A stretch of DNA of 64,000 nt from JAMQKA01 sp031569985 (GTDB lineage Bacteria; Bacteroidota; Rhodothermia; Balneolales; Balneolaceae). The number at the start of each line of letters is the position of its first letter. The stretch's first letter is position 1. The stretch lies in assembly GCF_031569985.1 (NCBI RefSeq), contig NZ_JAMQKA010000016.1, positions 62,001-126,000 on the forward strand, given 5' to 3'. Shown here piece after piece: positions 27,650-36,422 of the stretch. Position numbers and translations under genes: made by a program. Below the pieces are notes generated by a model. The model ran no database searches, was not told the DNA's origin, and worked only from the letters and a program-made list of their open reading frames with translations.

Positions 27650-28975
27650 ATGCAATTATTCCGAAAAATATGCCTGGGACTAGGTGGAATCAGTCTGCTT
27701 CTTTTGGTCATTGGGCTTATCGGGAGTAGCCCGGGACTGTGGCAAGCATCGGCTGTGGGACTGGCGGTCTTCCTGTCCATTGGGATCGGGGCAATTCCCT
27801 CCCTGCAAAACTACCAATACACCGGCTGGATCATCGCTGCAGTGGTGGCGGGCATGATCTACCCTTCCGCGTTCCTGGAGTGGGGCGACTTCGACCTGCG
27901 TAACCAGTGGGTGATCCTCATTGTGGTGCAGCTGGTGATGTTTGGGATGGGAACCCAGATGAGTCTCGACGATTTTTCGGGATTGGCTTCATCAGGTCGT
28001 GGCGTGCTGATTGGCCTACTGGCTCATTTTTCGGTGATGCCGTTAGTGGGATTTGGCCTGACACAGCTGTTTGGCTTTGAACCAGAAATCGCAGCCGGTG
28101 TCATCCTGATCGGCTCCTGTTCCGGTGGGCTTGCCTCCAATGTGATGGTTTACCTGGCCCGCTCAAACCTGGTGTTGTCGGTAACGATGACGGCAATGTC
28201 AACCCTGGTAGCTCCACTGATGACACCTCTGCTGATGAAACTGCTTTCCGGCACGTTGATCGAGGTGCTGTTTGTGGATATGATGATGCAGATTATCAAG
28301 ATCGTGATTATTCCCATCGGTGCAGCGCTCCTTTATGATTACCTGAAAAAGGCATCAGACAAGGGATGGAGAACAGTGAGGATATTGTCTTGGATTAGTG
28401 CCGTTTGGCTGCTGGCACTACCCCTGGGATGGTGGAGCCTGTTGGAAACCGTACTTCCCGCCGTGTTGTTGCAATCGGCCGGGATGGTTGGATTTGTTGG
28501 AAGTGCGATTCTTGCAGGTGTGGGATATCATTGGCTCACTATCCGATTTCCCAAAACCGATGATTTTATGCCTTATATCTCGATGTTCGGCATCGTCTAT
28601 TTTACCACGGTGACTACTGCAGCCGGCAGGGAGCACTTGCTGACGATCGGGCTACTCCTGTTCCTGGCAGCGGTAATCCACAATACGGCCGGCTACGTGT
28701 TTGGCTATGGGCTGGCACGTCTTACAGGACTCGATAAAAACTCGGCCCGAGCCATCGCTTTTGAAGTGGGCATGCAGAACGGCGGCATGGCGTCGGGGCT
28801 GGCTGGAAGCATGGGAAAGCTGGGGACCGTGGGTTTGGCCTCAGCTGTATTTAGTCCTTGGATGAATATCACCGGCTCTATTTTGGCCAACTACTGGAAG
28901 AAACGTCCGGTCACAGAAGAAGAGAGCGAACTGGAAACAGAGAGACAAACTCTTGCTTCGGCTCCTTCAAAATGA
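27650..28975 (+). CDS. BASS (bile acid:sodium symporter)-family organic acid transporter
   Basis: This is a 441-residue membrane protein with about 10 hydrophobic segments. The family features are GMGTQMSLDDFSGLASS, the crossover region ILIGSCSGGLASNVMVYLAR and EVGMQNGGMASGLA. BASS carriers import small organic acids with sodium. Its position after the RuBisCO-like/kinase/racemase genes suggests uptake or exchange of an acid sugar of this pathway. The first 80 residues hold an extra pair of hydrophobic segments (GISLLLLVIGLIG; ASAVGLAVFLSIGIG), making it longer than the usual 300-330 residues. Its stop overlaps the next possible start by ATGA. Confidence 0.82.
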   Translation: MQLFRKICLGLGGISLLLLVIGLIGSSPGLWQASAVGLAVFLSIGIGAIPSLQNYQYTGWIIAAVVAGMIYPSAFLEWGDFDLRNQWVILIVVQLVMFGMGTQMSLDDFSGLASSGRGVLIGLLAHFSVMPLVGFGLTQLFGFEPEIAAGVILIGSCSGGLASNVMVYLARSNLVLSVTMTAMSTLVAPLMTPLLMKLLSGTLIEVLFVDMMMQIIKIVIIPIGAALLYDYLKKASDKGWRTVRILSWISAVWLLALPLGWWSLLETVLPAVLLQSAGMVGFVGSAILAGVGYHWLTIRFPKTDDFMPYISMFGIVYFTTVTTAAGREHLLTIGLLLFLAAVIHNTAGYVFGYGLARLTGLDKNSARAIAFEVGMQNGGMASGLAGSMGKLGTVGLASAVFSPWMNITGSILANYWKKRPVTEEESELETERQTLASAPSK

Positions 28976-30975
28976 AAGTAATTAAAATAAATATGAATAT
29001 TAGTTGCAAAGAGAATGTAAATATGATACTGAAGCGTTTTTGTTTGTTATCCATCTTCCTGTTGATCTCATCATGTGGTTTACTATGGGCACAGAACGCA
29101 GACCCAACAGAAATGCCTCCCCCCGTAGAAGAGGTGAAAGATGAGCCGATCAGGTTTGTCGGAGATACTTATTCCGATAAACATTACTACGATGGTCGTC
29201 TTCGCTATGCCGTGGGAGTACACAACTACCAGGCGATGCGGGCAAACCGGAGTCAACCGCCTGAGGCCACAGCCGATAAAGTGGGCTGGACCTATAGCCA
29301 TCAACCGTATTTGGCCTACTGGAACGGCAAGTATCACCTGCAGTACCTCAGTAATGTTTACAGCGAGCACATTCCGCCCGGTCGGACGCTGCTGATGACC
29401 TCCGACGACGGTTTCCACTGGTCGCCGCCCGAGGTCGTATTTCCCAAATATTCCCTCCCCCAAATAGATCGCTATTTTGAGACGATCGGCGATGTGGATC
29501 TGGCGGACGGCACTTTTGGCGTAATGCATCAGCGGATGGGATTTTATGTAGCTCCAAACGGGCGGCTGCTGACATCAGGATTTTACAGCTTCTCTCCCCC
29601 GCCGGAATATACGAGTCCCAACGACGGGCAGGGTATTGGGCGCGTGGTGCGTGAAGTTTATGAGGATGGTACCTATGGACCAATCTATTTTATCCGGTAC
29701 AACCGTTCGGCGGGCTGGGATGAGAGCAATACCCGATACCCGTTCTATACAGAGAGCGACGACGAAGGATTTATTGCAGCATGCGATTCTCTCTTAGCCA
29801 ATAAACTAATGACCTTGCAGTGGCAGGAGGAAGACATGTATGATCCCGATTTCTATGAGTTTGATGCGGGCGAAACGTTCAGCTCATTCATGTGGACGCA
29901 GCGACCGGATGACAGCTATCTTGGAGTGATGAAGGATGAGATCGCATCTCTCAGCAAAGATGGTGTGCATTGGACCGAACCGGGCAGTATTCCCACATTC
30001 AACACCACGAGGGCAAAAATATGGGTGCAGCAAACCGAGGATGACCGTTATGCCCTAGTCTATAACCATTCAGGCACCAGTGCAAACCGCTTCCCGATGG
30101 TGGCTCTCACCAGCAATGATGCCTACGAGTTTGACAATCCTCTTCTTCTGAATGGTGAAGTTCCCCCGATGCGCTACATGGGTTTTGAGAAGAATACCGG
30201 CAGCCAGTATTTCAGGGGTTTTGCCCCAGGTAATGGGAATCCCCCGGGCGACTACATGTGGAACACTTACAGCATGAACAAGGAGGATATCTGGGTCTCA
30301 CGAACCCCGGTGCCGATTCGTGGAACAGTTGACGAGCATGTATCCCAGGATTTTGAAAATGTTGACTACGATGTATCAAACCTGGAGTTGTGGAACCTGT
30401 ATGTCCCCAAGTGGGCGCCGGTTTCAATCGATAATGATCCGGTAAAGCAAGATAACAAGGTGCTGAAACTGGAAGACGAGGAACCCTACGATTATGCAAT
30501 TGCCCAGCGTACTTTTCCCGAAAGCAAACAGCAGGTGACCGTGGAATTCGACGTGTATGTTGAGAAGGTGGGCAATGCCTACCTGTTGGTGGAAGTGCAG
30601 GACAAGCACGGCGCGCGGCCCAATGCCCTGCGTTTTGACGGCGCACGCGTGGGAATGGACCGCGGGGGCGTGGAACCGGCTCCGTTACCGTATCCTTCTG
30701 GAAAATGGATGCACGTTCGGATGGACCTGGATCTGGAAAAACAGGGGTATACTCTCTACATCGATGGGGAGAAGATCCATGACCTGCCGTTTGATGAGGA
30801 GGTTGAATCGCTGGAACGACTGGTATTTCGAACCGGTCCGTGGAGAGGCGATGTTCGCCAGTTTATAGTGGATGGGGAGCCCGGCGCAAAAGGCATTTAT
30901 AAAGAAGACCTCCCCGGGGCCGACTCAAAAGTTGATGGCAGCACGTACCTCATTGACAATGTGAAAACATATTAG
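28972..30975 (+). CDS. Secreted beta-propeller protein, paralogue of the 18504-20366 product
   Basis: This protein has up to 667 residues. Possible starts are 28972 (ATGA overlap with the transporter), 28993 or 29023; the last gives the cleanest signal, MILKRFCLLSIFLLISSC, which may be a lipobox or cleave after WAQ. Shared landmarks with the first propeller are HQRMGFYVAPNG, GIGRVVREVYEDGTYGPIYF, TESDDEGFIAACDSLL and PGNGNPPGDYMWNTYSMNKE. The C-terminal jelly-roll region (VTVEFDVYVEKVGNAYLLVE) is also shared. The two copies bracket the esterase, GH127 and apiose-type genes, suggesting related but distinct linkages. The activity is not assigned. Confidence 0.65.
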   Translation: MKVIKINMNISCKENVNMILKRFCLLSIFLLISSCGLLWAQNADPTEMPPPVEEVKDEPIRFVGDTYSDKHYYDGRLRYAVGVHNYQAMRANRSQPPEATADKVGWTYSHQPYLAYWNGKYHLQYLSNVYSEHIPPGRTLLMTSDDGFHWSPPEVVFPKYSLPQIDRYFETIGDVDLADGTFGVMHQRMGFYVAPNGRLLTSGFYSFSPPPEYTSPNDGQGIGRVVREVYEDGTYGPIYFIRYNRSAGWDESNTRYPFYTESDDEGFIAACDSLLANKLMTLQWQEEDMYDPDFYEFDAGETFSSFMWTQRPDDSYLGVMKDEIASLSKDGVHWTEPGSIPTFNTTRAKIWVQQTEDDRYALVYNHSGTSANRFPMVALTSNDAYEFDNPLLLNGEVPPMRYMGFEKNTGSQYFRGFAPGNGNPPGDYMWNTYSMNKEDIWVSRTPVPIRGTVDEHVSQDFENVDYDVSNLELWNLYVPKWAPVSIDNDPVKQDNKVLKLEDEEPYDYAIAQRTFPESKQQVTVEFDVYVEKVGNAYLLVEVQDKHGARPNALRFDGARVGMDRGGVEPAPLPYPSGKWMHVRMDLDLEKQGYTLYIDGEKIHDLPFDEEVESLERLVFRTGPWRGDVRQFIVDGEPGAKGIYKEDLPGADSKVDGSTYLIDNVKTY

Positions 30976-30983
30976 GATTACTA

Positions 30984-31029
30984 TCCACCGGGTGGCACAT
31001 GCAACCGCCCGGTGGAGTTGACTCTTTTT
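30984..31029 (+). terminator. Terminator-like hairpin
   Basis: A perfect 9-bp stem, TCCACCGGG/CCCGGTGGA (30984-31016), is followed after seven bases by CTTTTTC. It ends the propeller transcript. The next 45 bases resemble the terminator region at 18329-18360. Confidence 0.65.
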
Positions 31030-31129
31030 CTACCCAGTCGCTGTTCTCGCTACCGGGTGGATGATACCAACTGATAAGAAATCAGAATACGACAAAACAG
31101 TTACTTAACCGGTAAAACGAATTTGATTT

Positions 31130-32746
31130 ATGAATACGCTAATGTTCAAGGATAAAAAGGAAACCAAAGTGATGAAGATCTGCCGCGCAATTCTGCTTTT
31201 GATGGTAACGACAGTCGTAACCATAACAGCCAATGCACAAAACAAGGAGGTGCCGCAGGAGATAGCACCGATCGATGCCCCGTTTGAAGTAGCCGAGCTC
31301 GAGCGGCCTTCATTCCCGGACAGGACTTTTGATATCAGGGATTATGGAGCTCAGCCGATGTCAGATGACAGCACGTTTAAGAATACCGACGCCATCCACC
31401 GTGCCATTGAAGCTGCGCATCAAGCGGGGGGTGGACGTGTCCTGATTCCAGAAGGGGAGTGGCTGACCGGTCCCATCCATATGATGAGCAACATTAACTT
31501 GCATATTGCAAAAGGAGCAGTACTTGAATTTAGCACTGACAAACAGGATTACCTTCCGGTGGTACGCCAGCGCCATGAGGGCGTTGAGGCGTACAACTAT
31601 TCACCCATGATTTATGCCTTCAAACTCAAGAACGTTGCCGTGACAGGAAAAGGCACACTTGACGGTCAGGGTGATCACTGGTGGGCCTGGGCGGATGAAC
31701 ATAATCACAGTTATGGGGAGCGCACCGAGGCCACAAAAGTGCCTCTTTCCCGGCGCGAATACGGCAAGGGAGCTGGCCTTGAGGGCATGCGACCCAATTT
31801 CATGATTTTCTGGAAGTCGGAGAATATCCTCGTCGAAGGCATTACACTGAAGGATTCGCCCATGTGGAATGTTCACCTGGTGTACAGCAACAAGGCGATT
31901 GTTCGGGATGTAACTGTCAACAGTCTGCGGGCTCCCAACGGCGATGGCGTAGTACTGGATTCAGCGAGTGATGTTCTGGTGGAATACAATCACTTTCAAA
32001 CCGGTGATGATGCCGTTGTGCTCAAGTCCGGTGTGAACGAGGAGGCACTCAAAATTGATATGCCGACACAGAATATCGTGGTCCGGAATTTTGAGGCGCG
32101 CAACGTTCGTACCGGCAGTGGCGGGATCGTTTTCGGCAGCGAGACTTCCGGTGGCATCAGGAACGTGTATGTGCACGACGCCTACTTCGAGGGTACCGAT
32201 CGCGGTATCCGCTTCAAGACCGAACGAGGGCGCGGAAATGTGATTGAGAATATCTACGTGCGGGATATCCGCATGAAGGATATCGACAGCCAGGCGATCA
32301 ACTTCAACACCTACTACTCAGGGCCCGGCATTACAGGTCCCGCCCCGCTGATCCGCAACATCGATATCCGAAATATCCACATTGACGGCGTTCCAGAACC
32401 GATTGTGCTGGTGGGCCTGCCGGAGAAGTGGCTTGAAAATATCCTTCTGCAGGATGTTACAGTCGTCAATGCCAAGGAGGGGGCGCTGGTCACCCGCGTT
32501 AAGAATCTGACAATGAGAAATGTGGAAATCAGTTCGGAGAATCGCGCCATGGAAGTCAACGATTCTTATGAACTTACGCTGGATAATGTGACACTAACGG
32601 ACAATGCAGAGGGTCCACCCATGCTTTTAAAAGGAGAATATACCGGTGCGATCTTTACGGATGATTTCCCCCTCAACCGGATCGAATTTGGCGACCAGGT
32701 CTCCAAAGAGATGGTCAGTGAAAAGCCGGAGCAGCAGGTTTGGTAG
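31130..32746 (+). CDS. GH28 polygalacturonase-like enzyme (His-to-Ser variant)
   Basis: This is a 538-residue exported beta-helix protein. The second in-frame ATG at 31172 (M15), preceded by AAGGAAA, gives a better signal peptide (ILLLMVTTVVTITANAQ). GH28 motifs are N270-G-D272 (APNGDGVVLDS), D293-D294 (TGDDAVVLKSG) and R361-F-K363 (RGIRFKTERGRG). The usual GHG triad reads G-S-G (residues 329-331, TGSGGIVFGSE), so the conserved active-site His is Ser. GH28 enzymes hydrolyse galacturonans or rhamnogalacturonans with inversion. The carboxylates are all present, so activity is likely but the subsite chemistry differs. It may be an exo-acting or rhamnogalacturonan-type member. Confidence 0.83.
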   Translation: MNTLMFKDKKETKVMKICRAILLLMVTTVVTITANAQNKEVPQEIAPIDAPFEVAELERPSFPDRTFDIRDYGAQPMSDDSTFKNTDAIHRAIEAAHQAGGGRVLIPEGEWLTGPIHMMSNINLHIAKGAVLEFSTDKQDYLPVVRQRHEGVEAYNYSPMIYAFKLKNVAVTGKGTLDGQGDHWWAWADEHNHSYGERTEATKVPLSRREYGKGAGLEGMRPNFMIFWKSENILVEGITLKDSPMWNVHLVYSNKAIVRDVTVNSLRAPNGDGVVLDSASDVLVEYNHFQTGDDAVVLKSGVNEEALKIDMPTQNIVVRNFEARNVRTGSGGIVFGSETSGGIRNVYVHDAYFEGTDRGIRFKTERGRGNVIENIYVRDIRMKDIDSQAINFNTYYSGPGITGPAPLIRNIDIRNIHIDGVPEPIVLVGLPEKWLENILLQDVTVVNAKEGALVTRVKNLTMRNVEISSENRAMEVNDSYELTLDNVTLTDNAEGPPMLLKGEYTGAIFTDDFPLNRIEFGDQVSKEMVSEKPEQQVW

Positions 32747-32832
32747 TTGATTACTGGATTTAGTAGAAGTGACTCCGTGGATCATTAGGGAGATAGATGT
32801 TCTTAATCTTCCTTTTGTCCATACAAAGAGTC

Positions 32833-33075
32833 TGAGGGTGTCCCAAAAGTTCAAACCAAAAAATTGGTGCCATAATAATTAAGGTAATATCAATCTCCCT
32901 CAACTTTGCCAAGGCTTCGCTGAGCAAGCTAAATCCCTCTACCGCCGGAGTCGGTCACGGCTCCAAATCCTGTCCCGAACACTTTCGGGAAGGACAGGAG
33001 GATTGACCGATCGATTGGAACCATAGGCCTTATTTTTTAGGGATCTGATTGTTGAACGTGACTTTTTGGACAGCC
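32833..33075. repeat. Intergenic element with inverted ends; inner part repeated in inverse at 56387-56580
   Basis: The ends GGTGTCCCAAAAGT and ACTTTTTGGACAGCC are imperfect inverted repeats. The inside (32890-33010) holds AATCTCCCTC, AAATCCCTCTACCGCC, GGTCACGGCTCCAA and GACAGGAGGATTGACC. All reappear in reverse complement at 56387-56580. CCTGTCCCGAA/TTCGGGAAGGACAGG forms an internal hairpin. There is no coding content; the whole 32747-33131 gap is this element and its flanks. Confidence 0.65.
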
Positions 33076-33131
33076 TTAACAAGGATGGGGTATCCTTAAC
33101 TCATAAAATTACGAACTGAAATTCTTTCTTT

Positions 33132-34304
33132 ATGATTGATGCAACGAAGGCACTTCTTGAAAGAGAAGTCGAAATACTTCGACCACCAAAACTGAAGTTT
33201 GGCAATGGTACGGCTCCCCAATGCGTACGAGATTTTGTGGGTCGCGGCTGCCAGCGGGTGTTTGTAGTACTCAGTTTATCGGTGAAGCCTCATGTCGCGT
33301 CACTTCTCAATGAGTTGGAGTCCAGGATTGAGGCCATCTGTCTCTATACTGAAATTGACCGTGAACCCACCATCGGGATGCTTGGGGAAACGCTCGATGC
33401 AGCCAGGGAATTTGAAGCGGATGCGGTCTTGGGAATTGGAGGGGGAAGCGTGCTCGACGCAGCGAAGCTGGTGGCTGCATTGCTGGATGGCGAGCAGCAA
33501 GTAAAAGAAGTGCTCGGAATCGGGAATCTTTCGGGTCGTTTAACATTCATGGTTTGCCTGCCTACAACGGCGGGGACCGGCAGCGAGGTTTCGCCGAATG
33601 CAATCCTCCTGGATGAGGAAGAGAATCTGAAAAAGGGCGCCGTCAGTCCTCACCTGGTCTCGGATGCCACTTACGTCGATCCCGAACTGACCAAAACGGT
33701 GCCCCCCGACGTCACTGCTGCCACCGGCTTGGATGCACTTACGCACTGTATCGAGGCCTATGCCAACCGTTTTGCACACCCGATGGTTGACCTGTATGCC
33801 TTGGAGGGAGTTCGACTTATCGGGGCCAACCTCGAGCGGGCGGTCGATGATGGCAATGACACTGAGGCGCGGACAAAGGTGGCACTTGGAAGCATGTATG
33901 GTGGGCTCTGCCTGGGACCGGTCAATACGGCGGCGGTTCACGCCCTCTCGTATCCGCTGGGCAGTGAGTTTCACCTGCCGCACGGTATCTCAAATGCGGT
34001 TCTGCTGCCTTTTGTGCTGGAATACAACTTCGAAGCGGCGCCAGAACGCCATGCCGAAATCGCCGAAGCTCTTGGGGTTCAGGGTAGGGAATCGACCCTG
34101 GAAAAAGCCGAGGCGGGTGTCGAAAAAATCCGGCAGCTGATGAAGCGTTGTGATGTGCCGCTGAGCATGGAAGCCCTGGGAGTACCAAAGAGCGCGATAA
34201 AGCCGATGGCAGAATCAGCGGTCTCAATTGATCGCCTGTTGAAAAACAACGTCCGAGAACTGTCACGTGAGGATGCAGTAAAGATTTACGAGGCTGCTTT
34301 TTAA
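33132..34304 (+). CDS. Iron-containing alcohol dehydrogenase
   Basis: This is a 390-residue cytoplasmic group III alcohol dehydrogenase. The NAD-binding loop is IGGGSVLDAAK (residues 102-112), followed by PTTAGTGSEVSPNA. Metal ligands are D201 and H205 (GLDALTHCIEAY), H270 (AAVHALSYPLG) and H284 (HLPHG). It reduces an aldehyde or ketone or oxidises an alcohol group. It heads the second catabolic module (lyase, PdxA2, DUF1537 kinase, symporter), where it may interconvert a sugar acid and its keto or aldehyde form. The substrate is not determinable. Confidence 0.87.
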   Translation: MIDATKALLEREVEILRPPKLKFGNGTAPQCVRDFVGRGCQRVFVVLSLSVKPHVASLLNELESRIEAICLYTEIDREPTIGMLGETLDAAREFEADAVLGIGGGSVLDAAKLVAALLDGEQQVKEVLGIGNLSGRLTFMVCLPTTAGTGSEVSPNAILLDEEENLKKGAVSPHLVSDATYVDPELTKTVPPDVTAATGLDALTHCIEAYANRFAHPMVDLYALEGVRLIGANLERAVDDGNDTEARTKVALGSMYGGLCLGPVNTAAVHALSYPLGSEFHLPHGISNAVLLPFVLEYNFEAAPERHAEIAEALGVQGRESTLEKAEAGVEKIRQLMKRCDVPLSMEALGVPKSAIKPMAESAVSIDRLLKNNVRELSREDAVKIYEAAF

Positions 34305-34360
34305 TCCAATGAAAACTGAGGTACGGTCACATTTAATTGTCACAAAAAGTGATTGAACAG

Positions 34361-34392
34361 ATCCATAGCGCGGGAATTAATTCCCGCGCAAA
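34361..34392. repeat. Dispersed GC palindrome, copy 3
   Basis: The palindromic core CGCGGGAATTAATTCCCGCG has flanks ATCCATAG and CAAATGATGG. The core is perfect, and the flanks match 2521-2550 and 55081-55112. It lies between the Fe-alcohol dehydrogenase and the lyase genes. Confidence 0.8.
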
Positions 34393-34436
34393 TGATGGTG
34401 AATTTGTAAAAACGAATTTGAAATTAAACTGATAAC

Positions 34437-35357
34437 ATGAAGAAAAAACAGAAAATACAAGGCGTTATAGTCCCAATGGTAACCCCGTTTACCGCAGAGG
34501 GAAAAGTTGATACCCGGGCTGCGCGGAAAATTGCAAACCATTTGGTAGAAGGTGGCGCTACCCCATTCCTGCAGGGGACGACCGGGGAGGGACTTTCCAT
34601 CCCGAACGAGGAGCGGCTGAATTTTGCGGAAGCAGTTGTGGATGAATGCAGTGGGAGCTCCCCGGTGATCGCGGCCATCTCGCATCATGCATTTGGAGAC
34701 TCTGTCATGTTGGCTCGCCGTTTTTTAGAGATGGGTGTAGAAGCCGTTGCCGCCCATCTGCCAACGTTCTACCCAATGTCGGACAAACAGGTTATCAGCT
34801 ATTACGAAAAACTAGCCGATGCCCTGGACGGACCCCTGATCCTCTACAATATTCCACAAACCGTGGGCCGCTCGATTCCACTGGATGCGGTCGACAAGCT
34901 AAGTCGCCATCCGAATATTATAGGAATTAAGGATTCCGAAAATGATATCGACCGGCTTGAGAATGCAATCGATCTGCGGTCGGGAAGAGATGATTTTGTC
35001 CACTTGGTAGGCTGTGCGGCCCTGTCGGCACATGGTGTTGCCAAAGGATCTGACGGAATTGTGCCAAGTGCCGGAAATATCGTGCCTGATCTCTACATGG
35101 CACTCTACGAAGCCGCCTTGAAAGGCGATATGGAACGGGCCAACAGGCTGCAGGAAGAGACCAACGAAGTCGGCCAGTTATACCAGGAGGGCAGAAACCT
35201 TCCGGATTCACTGGCTGCTCTGAAGGTGATTATGAATCACTTCGGTTTTTGTCAGCGGCATGTACTTCCTCCCTTAACGGCGTGCATTGATAAAGAGGTC
35301 GAACAAATTGTATCCAGAATTTTATTCAACAAACACCTGCAGGTGTTGACGCAGTAA
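34437..35357 (+). CDS. Dihydrodipicolinate synthase family lyase (second copy)
   Basis: This is a 306-residue class I aldolase/dehydratase fold protein: GTTGEGLSIP (residues 48-57), catalytic Y137 (LYNIPQT) and Schiff-base K165 (IGIKDSEND). It has the same layout as the 4171-5076 product, but the substrate-facing segments differ (AHLPTFYPMSDK against APPFYFNITDQ), so a different 2-keto acid is likely. It precedes PdxA2 by 24 bp and probably shares its transcript. Candidate reactions are retro-aldol cleavage or dehydration of a keto-deoxy sugar acid. Confidence 0.83.
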   Translation: MKKKQKIQGVIVPMVTPFTAEGKVDTRAARKIANHLVEGGATPFLQGTTGEGLSIPNEERLNFAEAVVDECSGSSPVIAAISHHAFGDSVMLARRFLEMGVEAVAAHLPTFYPMSDKQVISYYEKLADALDGPLILYNIPQTVGRSIPLDAVDKLSRHPNIIGIKDSENDIDRLENAIDLRSGRDDFVHLVGCAALSAHGVAKGSDGIVPSAGNIVPDLYMALYEAALKGDMERANRLQEETNEVGQLYQEGRNLPDSLAALKVIMNHFGFCQRHVLPPLTACIDKEVEQIVSRILFNKHLQVLTQ

Positions 35358-35381
35358 TTCAAAAGAATATTCAAGATAGAT

Positions 35382-36422
35382 ATGAGTAACTCAAAACCAA
35401 TTTTAGGAATAACGATGGGCGATCCCGCAGGCGTGGGACCGGAGATTATCCTGAAAGCCCTGGCCGGGGATAAAGTCCATGCATTATGTCGACCCATTGT
35501 ATTCGGAGATGCAGGAGTCATACGAAAAGCGCAGGAAGTAGTGGGTGACGAATTAGAAATCCATTCCGTATCGGATGTTTCTGATGCCCGTTTTGAGCGG
35601 GGGACAGTCGATGTGTTCGACCTGCAAAACATTTCCACAGACCAGTACAGCTATGGCGAAATTTCCCCGGAAGCGGGTAACGCGGCGTTTGAATCGATTC
35701 TAAAAGCGATTGAGCTAGCAAATGAGAATGTGATCGATGGTACGGTAACGGCACCAATCCACAAGGAATCACTGAACAAAGCAGGACATCACTTTGCAGG
35801 ACACACCGAAATTTACGCCCATTATACCAACACCGATGATGTGGCGATGCTGCTGGTGGAAGACGAAATGAAAGTGGTTCACGTCTCCACTCACGTAGCC
35901 CTGCGAAAGGCGTGCGACCTAGTCAAGAAAGACCGGGTGCTGAAAGTGATTCGCCTGGTAAATGATGCCTGTAAAAAATTAGGGATCCAGGAGCCCGAGA
36001 TCGGGGTAGCGGGACTGAATCCTCATGCCAGCGACGGTGGACTGTTTGGGACCGAAGAGAAAGAGGAGATCATTCCTGCCATGGAAGCAGCCGAAGCTGA
36101 GGGGATTAACGTTGCAGGTCCCATGGCTCCGGATACGCTGTTTCCAAAAGCAAAGGGTGGCTTTTTTGATGCCGTAGTCGCGATGTATCACGACCAGGGA
36201 CATATCCCGTTTAAAATGAAAGGATTTGTTTGGGACAAGGAGTCGCAGTCCTGGGGCAAGATAACCGGTGTGAATATTACCCTGGGACTGCCCATTGTCC
36301 GGACCTCGGTAGACCACGGAACGGCATTTGATATTGCCGGAACCGGTCAGGCTGACCACGAAAGCCTGGTAAATGCCGTGGAGTATGCGTCCATGCTGAC
36401 GGGGAAACGGGGGGAGACATGA
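35382..36422 (+). CDS. pdxA2: PdxA2-type 4-phospho-acid-sugar dehydrogenase (decarboxylating)
   Basis: This is a 346-residue protein of the 4-hydroxythreonine-4-phosphate dehydrogenase family: GITMGDPAGVGPEIILKAL at the start, HFAGHTEIYAHY, and metal-site histidines in STHVALRKA, MYHDQGHIPFK and SVDHGTAFDIAGTG. It is coupled by ATGA to a DUF1537 kinase. In known D-threonate/D-erythronate catabolism such a pair phosphorylates the C4 acid and then oxidatively decarboxylates it to dihydroxyacetone phosphate. This context argues against a role in pyridoxal synthesis, since no other pdx genes are nearby. Whether D-threonate, D-erythronate or another acid is the substrate is open. Confidence 0.83.
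   Translation: MSNSKPILGITMGDPAGVGPEIILKALAGDKVHALCRPIVFGDAGVIRKAQEVVGDELEIHSVSDVSDARFERGTVDVFDLQNISTDQYSYGEISPEAGNAAFESILKAIELANENVIDGTVTAPIHKESLNKAGHHFAGHTEIYAHYTNTDDVAMLLVEDEMKVVHVSTHVALRKACDLVKKDRVLKVIRLVNDACKKLGIQEPEIGVAGLNPHASDGGLFGTEEKEEIIPAMEAAEAEGINVAGPMAPDTLFPKAKGGFFDAVVAMYHDQGHIPFKMKGFVWDKESQSWGKITGVNITLGLPIVRTSVDHGTAFDIAGTGQADHESLVNAVEYASMLTGKRGET

Noticed and set aside
35382..36422. Pyridoxal-phosphate biosynthesis gene pdxA
   Set aside because: The ATGA overlap with a DUF1537 kinase and the adjacent symporter fit the catabolic PdxA2 role instead.
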